Assembly: GCF_029893355.1 (NCBI RefSeq)
Contig: NZ_JARZAI010000011.1
Location: 124,001 to 188,000, forward strand
Direction of reading: 5' to 3'
DNA from: Kitasatospora sp. MAA4
Lineage (GTDB): Bacteria > Actinomycetota > Actinomycetes > Streptomycetales > Streptomycetaceae
DNA: 64,000 nucleotides
Position 1 is the stretch's first letter. The number at the start of each line of letters is the position of its first letter. Positions 1-7,458 of the stretch are shown here, piece after piece. The notes under the pieces were generated by a model. That model was not told the origin of the DNA and ran no database searches. It was given only the letters and a program-made list of their open reading frames with translations. Both the position numbers and the translations under genes were made by a program.

Positions 1-2154
1 TGGCTGTTGATCTTCGACAACGCCGGCCCCCCGGAGGAGCTGAAGCAGTGGCGTCCGGCCGGTCCGGCCGGCGGGCACATCCTGGTCACCTCACGGGACC
101 GGGCCTGGGCGCGGAAGGACGGATCGCTCGAACTCGGCGTCCTCAGGCGACAGGAGAGCCTGCGGTTGCTGGAACGGCTGCATCCGGGGCTGGCTCCCGA
201 CGCCGCCGAGGCGCTGGCCGCGGGCCTGGGCGACCTGCCACTGGCGATCGTCCCGGCGGCGGCCTGGCTGCAGGAGAGCGGCATGCCGGTGGCCGGCTAC
301 CTGGAACTCCTGGAGGCCACCGCGACGGAGATACTGGAGCGCACCTGGCTGCCGGACGGCGACTATCCGCGTTCGGCGGCCGCGACCTGGCTGCTCTCCC
401 TCGCAGAGCTCCGGCGTGTCAACGCCCCGGCCGCCGAACTGCTCGAGCTCTGCGCCCACTTCGGGCCCGAGCCGATCCCCACCAGGCTGCTCTTCGGCTC
501 GCCGCTGGCCCGCAGGCTGAGGCAGGGGAGCGACGAGGCGGGCGCCCGGATGCACATCGGCGAGCTGGTCAAGGCGATCCACCGCAGCGGCCTGGCCCGG
601 GCCGCGCCGGGCAGCGAGACGCTCACCGTGCACCGGCTGGTACAGGGGGTGATCCGGGGTCAGGTCGGCGGCGAGCGGCGGGCGGAGCTGCGCAGCACGG
701 TGCAGTCGGCCCTGGCCGAGGCGTGTCCGTCGGAGCCGGACCTGTTCGACAACTGGCAGGCGTACGCGGAGCTTCTGCCGCACCTGTGGCCCTCCGGCGC
801 GGCGGACAGCGCCGACCCGCAGGTGCGCCAGTGGGTGGTCGACTCGGTCCGCTACCAGTTCAGGCGCAGTCTCAACGCGCAGGCGCGCGAGCTGGCCGAG
901 CGGACCCTGGCGCAGTGGGAGCACGCGGACCACGGGCCGCAGTCCGCCGACGATCTGCACGTCCTCCAGCTTCGGGTGCAACTCGCCAATGCACTACGCT
1001 CGTTGGGGAAGTACCAGGAGTGCTACGCGGTGGACCGGGACGTCGTCGAGCGGTTGCGCGGCACGCTGGGGCCGCAGCACCCGCAGACCCTGTTCGCGCA
1101 GGGCGGTCTCGGTGCGGACCTTCGCGCGCTCGGCAGGTTCCAGGAGGCGAGGGAACTCGACCGGGCCACCCTGCCGGCCATGCGGGAGGCACTGGGTGCC
1201 GAGCACCCACGGGTCTGGATGATGGTCAACAACCTTGCCGTGTCGGAGGATCTGATCGGTGAGCGGAAGACCGCACTGGAACTCTTCCAACGTTCCTACC
1301 GCCACCAGACCCGGTTGTTCGGCGCTGTGAACCTCAACTCGCTCAGCGCGACCTGCAACTACGCGCGGGCGCTGCGCGAGAGTGGGCGACTGCGGGAGTC
1401 GCTGAGTCTGCTGGAGGAGACCGAGCGGATCTATCGGCGGACCGTCGGAGATCGACACGTCGCAGCGCTGCGCGTCGGTGGCCACCTCGCGGCGACCCTC
1501 TACCGGCTCGGGCGGTTGGCGGAGGCCAACGAGTTGGGGAGCGAGGTGTACCGCAGCAGCACCGAGTCCCTCGGGTCGGGCAGTCCCGAGACGCTGGCGG
1601 CCGCGGGGATCTTCGCCGCGGTCCTGCGCGCGCAGGGCGAGGGCGGCCGGGCCGCGGTGATCGCGGACCTGTCCTACCGGCAGTGCCGGTCCCAGTTCGG
1701 CGAGTCGCACCTGATGACCTCGGTCATCGCGGTGAACCTCTCGGTGCACCTGCGGGCCGTCGGGCGGCCCGCGGAGGCCAGGGAACTCTCCCGGCAGGCC
1801 ATGGAGCGGATCCGGGCGGAGGTCGGCCCGGAGCATCCCTACCTCGGTGCGGTGATGGTGAACCACGCCACCGACCTGGCCCTTGTGGGCGACCGGGTCG
1901 CGGCGGCCCAGCTCGGCGGCCGGGCAGCCGACCTGCTGACCAGCGCGCTCGGCCCGGACCACTACGACGCTCTGACGGCAACCGCGAACCTGGCGCTCGA
2001 CCTGGCCGCGACGGGGCAGCCGGACCGGGCCGACGGTCTGCGGGAGGACTGCCTGCGGCGGGCCCGCGCGGCGCTGGGCGAGTACCACCCGATCGCCCTG
2101 GCGGTGGCCGCGCGGACCCGCCTCGACATCGAGATCGAGCCCTTCGTGATCTGA
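1..2154 (+). CDS. FxsT-like STAND/TPR protein, 5'-truncated by the window edge
   Basis: Base 1 lies inside the gene; the frame is open from base 1 (W-L-L-I-F-D-N), so the start is outside the window. The first visible residues are the Walker B strand of a STAND NTPase (LIFDN), followed by the GHILVTSR sensor segment, a GLGDLPLAI block, a winged-helix-like part around residues 150-230, and then about 400 residues of TPR/Kinesin-light-chain-type repeats with recurring LG..HP.TL motifs. The same order and almost the same length occur in the C-terminal 710 residues of the gene at 7448-11512, so the two look like diverged paralogues. The downstream genes are FxSxx-COOH components, so an FxsT role is likely. 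Whether this copy also has the MinD-like and TIR domains cannot be seen. Confidence 0.85.
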   Translation, partial: WLLIFDNAGPPEELKQWRPAGPAGGHILVTSRDRAWARKDGSLELGVLRRQESLRLLERLHPGLAPDAAEALAAGLGDLPLAIVPAAAWLQESGMPVAGYLELLEATATEILERTWLPDGDYPRSAAATWLLSLAELRRVNAPAAELLELCAHFGPEPIPTRLLFGSPLARRLRQGSDEAGARMHIGELVKAIHRSGLARAAPGSETLTVHRLVQGVIRGQVGGERRAELRSTVQSALAEACPSEPDLFDNWQAYAELLPHLWPSGAADSADPQVRQWVVDSVRYQFRRSLNAQARELAERTLAQWEHADHGPQSADDLHVLQLRVQLANALRSLGKYQECYAVDRDVVERLRGTLGPQHPQTLFAQGGLGADLRALGRFQEARELDRATLPAMREALGAEHPRVWMMVNNLAVSEDLIGERKTALELFQRSYRHQTRLFGAVNLNSLSATCNYARALRESGRLRESLSLLEETERIYRRTVGDRHVAALRVGGHLAATLYRLGRLAEANELGSEVYRSSTESLGSGSPETLAAAGIFAAVLRAQGEGGRAAVIADLSYRQCRSQFGESHLMTSVIAVNLSVHLRAVGRPAEARELSRQAMERIRAEVGPEHPYLGAVMVNHATDLALVGDRVAAAQLGGRAADLLTSALGPDHYDALTATANLALDLAATGQPDRADGLREDCLRRARAALGEYHPIALAVAARTRLDIEIEPFVI

Positions 2155-2485
2155 GCGGACGACGGCACGACAGCGGACGGGCGACGCGCGGACAGCGGCG
2201 CGTCGCAAGCTGATCATGTCTACGCCGGATGGCGGAGGGTAGCGTCACTCCGCTGGGTGATTTCCACCGTGACCCCGCGCGGGTACGGTGTGCTCGCCCG
2301 GCTCGACGGCGCAGCTCGACGCGACGAGGTCGTCCGGAGTGTCAGGAATTGTCAGGATACGGTGAGTGGCTATCTCGTGGCAGGCGGCTACTTTGATGTT
2401 CAGGTGCCGCGGATCATCCTGGCACCCTTGGCTCTACCCGCGCCCGATGCCTTCGAAGCGCACCAGTTCTGAGAGGAACTCAGAT
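2155..2485 (+). promoter_or_regulatory. Intergenic leader of the fxsA-fxsB genes
   Basis: About 330 bases without a convincing gene. A direct repeat GTCAGGA occurs at 2341 and 2351. A weak promoter candidate is TTGTCA (2349-2354), a 16-base spacer, then TATCTC (2371-2376). The ribosome binding site GAGAGGA lies just upstream of the precursor peptide start. The one open frame here (2257-2472) has poor third-position GC and no family resemblance. Confidence 0.35.
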
Positions 2486-2662
2486 ATGCCAACCATCCTG
2501 GACGTCAAGCCCGTGGACCAGTCCCAGCAGCCGGTCGCTCGGATGCCACTGGCCGAGCTGTCGGCGCTGGGCGCCGACCGGATCACCGCCGCACTCCATC
2601 GCGCCCTGCCGATCGCCGAGGAGGGCCGGGTCGCCGTGGCGGCCTTCAACTCCTCGATCTGA
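2486..2662 (+). CDS. fxsA: FxSxx-COOH precursor peptide (FxsA)
   Basis: This encodes a 58-residue peptide ending in F54-N55-S56-S57-I58. The carboxyl terminus therefore matches the FxSxx-COOH signature that names this family. The start is ATG 2486, with a GAGAGGA ribosome binding site (2471-2477); the longer open frame upstream has non-coding codon use. The body is a short leader (P-x-A-E-L-S-A-L-G, then an amphipathic helix) and the tail is small and hydrophobic. The radical SAM gene follows 81 bases later. In characterised relatives FxsB-type enzymes join the aromatic residue to the third residue of the motif as a three-residue cyclophane; here that would be F54 to S56. The family assignment rests on the terminus plus context; the modification itself is inference. 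Confidence 0.88.
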   Translation: MPTILDVKPVDQSQQPVARMPLAELSALGADRITAALHRALPIAEEGRVAVAAFNSSI

Positions 2663-2743
2663 CCGGGTCGAAGAACGCGGCGGCCCGACCGGGGTCTCTG
2701 CGGTGATGTCCGCACCATCCAGACGAAACGTCATTTCTTCCTA

Positions 2744-5206
2744 GTGGACGCTCCTATGACGCTCTATCCGGTGCCTTTCTCACAGTTCGTACTGAAGGTC
2801 CACAGCCGATGCGATCTGGCCTGTGACCACTGCTACGTCTACGAGCACGCCGACACCAGCTGGCGCGGCAGACCGAGGGCAGTCGCTGCGGAAGTGCTCG
2901 ATCGAACGGCTGAGCGGATCGCGGAGCACGCGGCCAGGCACCGACTGCGAACCGTCCACATCGTCCTGCACGGTGGGGAGCCCCTGCTCGCCGGCCCGGT
3001 GCTGTTGCGCCGGGCCGCCGAGAGTCTGCGCGCCGCCCTGCCGGCCTCATGCGCGCTCGATCTGCGGATCCACACCAACGGGGTCCGGCTGGACCAGGCG
3101 TTCTGCGAACTCTTCGACGAGCTGGACATCCGCGTCGGAGTCTCCCTGGACGGTGGGGCCGCCGCGAACGATCGCCATCGCCGCTACGCCGACGGCCGCA
3201 GCAGCTACGCTCATGTGATAGCAGCAGTAAGCCTGTTGAGGAAGCCCGAGTTTCGCCATCTGTACGCGGGCCTGTTGTGCACCATCGACGTCGAGAACGA
3301 TCCCCTCGAAGTCTATGACGCACTGGTTGAGTTGGAACCTCCTCGGATCGACTTCCTTCTCCCGCACGCGACATGGGACGCTCCGCCCAAGCGACCGGCA
3401 GGCGCCGGACAACACCCCTACGCGGACTGGCTGTTGGCCGTCTACGACCGCTGGGAGGCGCAGGGCCGCCCGGTCCCGGTGCGGACCTTCGACTCCGTCC
3501 ACCGCACGCTGCGCGGGCAGTCCAGCCTCACCGAGTCGCTCGGGCTCGACCCCTCCGACCTGGTCGTCATCGAGACCGACGGCACCTTCGAGCAGGCGGA
3601 CAGTCTCAAGACGGCCTACGACGGCGCGGCGGGCACGGGGTTCGACGTCTTCGCCCACAGTCTGGACCAGGTCGCCGGACACCCCGGCATGATGAAGCGC
3701 CAGTCGGGTCTCGCCGGTCTGAGCGAGGCCTGCCGGGCGTGCCCGGTGGTGCGCAGCTGCGGGGGTGGCCTCTACGCCCACCGCTGGCGCACCGAAACGG
3801 AGTTCGACAACCCGTCGGTGTTCTGCCCGGATCTCCTGACACTGGTCACCACGATCCGCGACCGGACCGGGCGCACGCCGGTGCTGCCCGCCCAGGCCGG
3901 AGCCCCCGAGGCTCTGCGGCCGCCGCTGCTCACCGACCAGCAGCTCGACCAGCTGGCCCGCGGCCACGGCGACGCGGCCACCGTACGGGCCCTGGCCTCG
4001 GCCCAACTGGATCTCAGCCGCGGGCTGCTGGCAGCCGTCGCGGACCGTGCCGGGGCCGCCGCGCCGCCCGGCGCCTGGGAGCTGCTCACCGACCTGGACG
4101 CCCAGGCGCCACAGGCGGTGGACACCGTCCTCGCCCACCCGTACGTGCGGGCCTGGGCGAGCCGCTGGCTGCTCGACGAAGCCGGTGCGGACCTGGGGGG
4201 ACTGGCGGAGATCGCCGCTGCCGTCGCGCTGCGGGCGGGCCACCGCGGCGCCCTGCGCGTGCCGATCCGGGACGGTGCGGTGCATCTGCCCACGCTGGGC
4301 CGGGTGCTCACCGGCGGCAGCGGACGGGCTCTGCTGGAGTTCGGCCAGGCGGACGGGCAGGCGGACGGGCAGGCGGACGAGCAGGCGGACGGGCGGGTGC
4401 GGTTCCGCGTCCGGACGCCGGACGGCGCGGCCGTCCACGTCGCCCCCGACCGGCAGGTCGACGAGCGCTGGCAGCCGCTGCGGCGCGTGCGGGTGCTCGA
4501 TGACTGGACCGTCGCCCTGGAGGACGTCGACCCGCAGCGGGACAGCCACCAGCGACCGGTGGAGCAGCGGATCTCCGCCGACGCGCTGGCCGACTGGACG
4601 GGCGCCCTGCGCGAGGCCTGGGAGCTGCTGGGACGCGATCTGCCCCAGTACGCCGTCGGCATCGCGGCGGGCCTGGGAACGATCACCCCGCTCGCGCCCG
4701 GGCCCGCAGGCCGGGAGGTCAGCGCGGCCGCTCGACAGGCGTTCGGCACGGTCGGCATCGCCCGGCCCGCCACCGCGCCGATTCTGGCCATGTTGCTCGC
4801 GCACGAGTTCCAGCACGTCAAGCTGGGAGCAGTGCTGGACTTCCACGACCTGTACGATCCGGCCGACACGGGCCGGTACCACGCCCCCTGGCGTCCCGAT
4901 CCGCGCCCGCTGGAGGCGCTGCTGCAGGGCACCTACGCGCACCTGGCGGTCACCGAGTTCTGGGGGACCAGGGTCGCCGCCTACGACGGTGTCCGCGGCG
5001 AGGCGGCCGAGCGCGCCCGAGGCCGGCTGGCCGTCCGGCGCGCCCACACGGACCGGGCGATCGACAGCCTGCTCGACTGCGGAGCGCTCACCGACCTGGG
5101 GCTGCGGTTCGCTGCCGGTATGCGCGCAACCGTGGCACCCTGGTTGGACGTTCCGGTCGGGCGCGCGGCCGAGACGCGGGCCCGTAGGGCACTGGCCGGG
5201 AGCTGA
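2744..5206 (+). CDS. fxsB: FxsB radical SAM/SPASM maturase with fused HEXXH domain
   Basis: The 820-residue protein has a radical SAM cluster motif C23-x3-C27-x2-C30 (CDLACDHC), the GGEPLL block and a SPASM-type cysteine region near residues 327-365 (C-x2-C-x5-C ... C). It also has a long C-terminal half with H687-E-F-Q-H691, the HEXXH domain that is fused in this family. It would reductively cleave SAM and modify the FNSSI tail of the adjacent peptide, in the cytoplasm. HEXXH proteins of peptide clusters have been linked to proteolysis or peptide hydroxylation; the role here is unknown. Starts GTG 2744 and ATG 2756 are both possible. Residues 534-549 are four 4-residue repeats (GQAD-like) in the interdomain linker. 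Confidence 0.93.
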   Translation: MDAPMTLYPVPFSQFVLKVHSRCDLACDHCYVYEHADTSWRGRPRAVAAEVLDRTAERIAEHAARHRLRTVHIVLHGGEPLLAGPVLLRRAAESLRAALPASCALDLRIHTNGVRLDQAFCELFDELDIRVGVSLDGGAAANDRHRRYADGRSSYAHVIAAVSLLRKPEFRHLYAGLLCTIDVENDPLEVYDALVELEPPRIDFLLPHATWDAPPKRPAGAGQHPYADWLLAVYDRWEAQGRPVPVRTFDSVHRTLRGQSSLTESLGLDPSDLVVIETDGTFEQADSLKTAYDGAAGTGFDVFAHSLDQVAGHPGMMKRQSGLAGLSEACRACPVVRSCGGGLYAHRWRTETEFDNPSVFCPDLLTLVTTIRDRTGRTPVLPAQAGAPEALRPPLLTDQQLDQLARGHGDAATVRALASAQLDLSRGLLAAVADRAGAAAPPGAWELLTDLDAQAPQAVDTVLAHPYVRAWASRWLLDEAGADLGGLAEIAAAVALRAGHRGALRVPIRDGAVHLPTLGRVLTGGSGRALLEFGQADGQADGQADEQADGRVRFRVRTPDGAAVHVAPDRQVDERWQPLRRVRVLDDWTVALEDVDPQRDSHQRPVEQRISADALADWTGALREAWELLGRDLPQYAVGIAAGLGTITPLAPGPAGREVSAAARQAFGTVGIARPATAPILAMLLAHEFQHVKLGAVLDFHDLYDPADTGRYHAPWRPDPRPLEALLQGTYAHLAVTEFWGTRVAAYDGVRGEAAERARGRLAVRRAHTDRAIDSLLDCGALTDLGLRFAAGMRATVAPWLDVPVGRAAETRARRALAGS
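4343..4390 (+). repeat. Four tandem 12-bp units inside fxsB
   Basis: Four units of GGGCAGGCGGAC type encode G-Q-A-D three times, with one G-to-E change in the last unit. They lie between the SPASM part and the HEXXH part, so copy-number change would alter only linker length. Confidence 0.9.
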
Positions 5207-5233
5207 GGGACAGGTTCCGAGTAGGGGGTGGCG

Positions 5234-6037
5234 ATGTACTCCGTCGAACAACTGGCCGGACAGCTGCGTGCGTTGGGTCTGTCCGAGGACACCGGGATCG
5301 TCCAGGTGCATGCCTCGCTGCGTGCGGTCGGCCCGGTGGCGGGCGGCTCCGCCGGCGTGCTGGCCGCACTGCGGGCCGCGCTGGGACCGCAGGGAACCGT
5401 CACGGCCTTCGCCGCGACACCGGAGAACTCGGAGACCTCCCGGCTGGACGCGGACGTGACCCGGGGCCTCGACGAGGCCGAACTGGACGCCTACCGCAGG
5501 GCGATGCCGGTCTTCGACCCGCTGACCACCCCCTGTTCGCCGACCATGGGCCGACTCTCGGAGGAGATCCGCACGACGCCGGGGGCACAGCGCAGCAGCC
5601 ACCCGCAGACCTCGTTCGCGGCGGTCGGGCCGATGAGTGCCGCACTCCTGGCCGACCATCCGCTCGACTGCCACCTAGGGGAGTGCTCGCCGGTCGGGCG
5701 GCTCTACAAGGAGGGGGCCTGGGTGCTGATGCTCGGTGCACCGCTGACCCGCTGCACCGTCTTCCAGCTCGCCGACTACCGCACGCCGGGGGCGCGTACG
5801 AAGAGTTACGGCTGCAAACTGCGTGGTGCGGACGGCGCGCCCGCCTGGGTGCGCTTCGAGGCACTGCACCTGGACGACCGGCACTTCCCGCAGATGCTGG
5901 AGACCACCCGTGCGAAGCTCACCGAGGCCCGGGAGGGCCGGGTCGGGGACGCCGACTGCGTGTTGCTGCCGGTCGTCCAGGCGGTGGACACGGCGGCGCA
6001 GTGGCTGGATCGCCACCCGGAGGTCTTCGAGGCTTGA
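5234..6037 (+). CDS. AAC(3)-family N-acetyltransferase in the fxs cluster
   Basis: About 267 residues with the antibiotic N-acetyltransferase (AAC(3)/YokD) layout. The N-terminal block is I-V-Q-V-H-A-S-L-R with V-A-G-G; next come a central S-H-P-Q-T-S-F-A-A-V-G and H-P-L; then G-E-C-S-P-V-G-R-L-Y and a V-L-M-L-G-A block ending in L-A-D-Y. The family transfers acetyl from acetyl-CoA to an amine, classically N3 of 2-deoxystreptamine. ATG 5234 is preferred over GTG 5228 because an AGGGGG site lies 5-11 bases upstream. It sits between fxsB and fxsC on the same strand, 27 bases after fxsB, so it may acetylate the peptide product rather than a drug. Substrate unknown. Confidence 0.85.
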   Translation: MYSVEQLAGQLRALGLSEDTGIVQVHASLRAVGPVAGGSAGVLAALRAALGPQGTVTAFAATPENSETSRLDADVTRGLDEAELDAYRRAMPVFDPLTTPCSPTMGRLSEEIRTTPGAQRSSHPQTSFAAVGPMSAALLADHPLDCHLGECSPVGRLYKEGAWVLMLGAPLTRCTVFQLADYRTPGARTKSYGCKLRGADGAPAWVRFEALHLDDRHFPQMLETTRAKLTEAREGRVGDADCVLLPVVQAVDTAAQWLDRHPEVFEA

Positions 6038-6123
6038 CCTGATGGCGCCAAAGGGCTGACACCCGACCGGTGGGTGACGCATGATCAGGGGGTGGGACTG
6101 GTCCGGGTCAGGGGGAGGCGTGT

Positions 6124-7458
6124 GTGAACAACGCTGCGGGCGGACAGAAGGCCTCGGCGAAGCCGCACTTCTTTCTGAGTTACGCGCACATGCCGGCGGT
6201 CGGTTCGCGCAATCCCAACCTGCGGGTGGCCCGGTTCTACCAGGACCTCTGCGAGGCGGTCCTCCAGCTGACACCACTGCCCACCGCCGATCCGGTGGGG
6301 TTCATGGACGAGACCATGCACCAGGGCGACAACTGGGCGGCGATGATCTCCGACGCGCTCGCCACCTGCCGGGTGTTCGTACCGCTCTACCACCCGCGGC
6401 TGTTCCGCAGCGTCCCGTGCGGCCAGGAGTGGTACACCTTCGCGCAGCGCTCGACCGGTGCGCCCGGCGGGCCGGCGCTCAACTCGGCGATCGTCCCGGT
6501 GCTCTGGGTCGGGATGCGGGAGGAGACGCTGCCGGCGGTGGCGGGCGCTGTGCAGTTCAAGCACTCCAGCTTCCCGCAGGAGTACGTCGAGGACGGGCTG
6601 TACGCCCTGATGGCGCAGCGCCATCATCGGGAGAAGTACGAACAGGTGGTCTACAAGCTGGCCCGCCGGATCGTCGAGGTGGCCCTGGAGACCGTCGTTC
6701 CGGTGGTGGAGCCGGTCGACTTCACCACCAACCCGTCGGCCTTCCCCGGTCAGTCGGCGGCCGACCAGCTCACCATCGCGGTGCTCTCCTTCAAGGACAC
6801 CGAACTTCCCGCCAACCGTGACCCGGCGTACTACGGCGCGGGCCGCACCGACTGGCAGCCCTACCAGCGCGGGGCCGCCACGGCGCTTGCCGAGCAGGCC
6901 GCGCAGCTCGCCCGGCAGTGCGATCTCAACCCGACCATCCACGAGTTCGACGCGGCGGCCGGGCGGTTGATGGATCTGGACCGGCCCGGCGGTCCGGGCG
7001 TGGTGCTGGTGGACCGCTGGGTGCTGCACGACCCGGTCCGTCGCGAGCTGGTACGGGAGTTCGCGCGCCGCAACCCGTCCTGGGTGACGGTCGTGGAGCC
7101 GTGGAACCGGGACGATCCGCAGTGCGTGGCGGAGCACGCGGTGCTGGCCGCTCTCAGTGACGAGGTGCTGCGCCAGCGCGGCCGGGTCGCCAAGCCCTCC
7201 TTCCGGGCGCCGGTGGCGGACGACGGCGAGTGGGAGGGGATCCCCAGCGCGCGGGAGTTCGGCATGGCCTTCCAGCACGCCGCCGTCCGGGCGCAGAAGG
7301 CTTTCAAGGAACGCGGGCTGCCGCGGCCCTCCAGCAGTACCGGCAGGCCCCGCCCCACACTGCGGGATGCCTTCGGGCCGGTCATCCGACCGTCCCTGGG
7401 CAGGCCGTCGGAGACCGAGACCGACGAGGACGACAACGGAGGAAACCATGACGTCTGA
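6124..7458 (+). CDS. fxsC: TIR-like FxsC protein
   Basis: This encodes 444 residues starting at GTG 6124 behind a GGGGGAGG site. Residues about 14-190 form a TIR-like fold: H-F-F-L-S-Y-A-H at the first strand, F-M-D-E-T-M after it, and C-R-V-F-V-P-L-Y-H-P-R with C-G-Q-E-W later. The second half (about 215-440) is a separate alpha/beta domain with a conserved Y-G-x-G-x-x-x-W-Q-P-Y segment and D-R-W and E-P-W-N motifs, as in FxsC C-terminal domains. TIR domains mediate assembly or hydrolyse NAD; neither activity can be read from the sequence. The last 11 bases overlap the start of the FxsT gene, implying coupled translation and a shared complex. Confidence 0.88.
   Translation: MNNAAGGQKASAKPHFFLSYAHMPAVGSRNPNLRVARFYQDLCEAVLQLTPLPTADPVGFMDETMHQGDNWAAMISDALATCRVFVPLYHPRLFRSVPCGQEWYTFAQRSTGAPGGPALNSAIVPVLWVGMREETLPAVAGAVQFKHSSFPQEYVEDGLYALMAQRHHREKYEQVVYKLARRIVEVALETVVPVVEPVDFTTNPSAFPGQSAADQLTIAVLSFKDTELPANRDPAYYGAGRTDWQPYQRGAATALAEQAAQLARQCDLNPTIHEFDAAAGRLMDLDRPGGPGVVLVDRWVLHDPVRRELVREFARRNPSWVTVVEPWNRDDPQCVAEHAVLAALSDEVLRQRGRVAKPSFRAPVADDGEWEGIPSAREFGMAFQHAAVRAQKAFKERGLPRPSSSTGRPRPTLRDAFGPVIRPSLGRPSETETDEDDNGGNHDV

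Noticed and set aside
2257..2472. 71-codon open frame before fxsA
   Set aside because: Poor codon bias, no ribosome binding site and no recognisable motif; it lies in the leader of the peptide gene.
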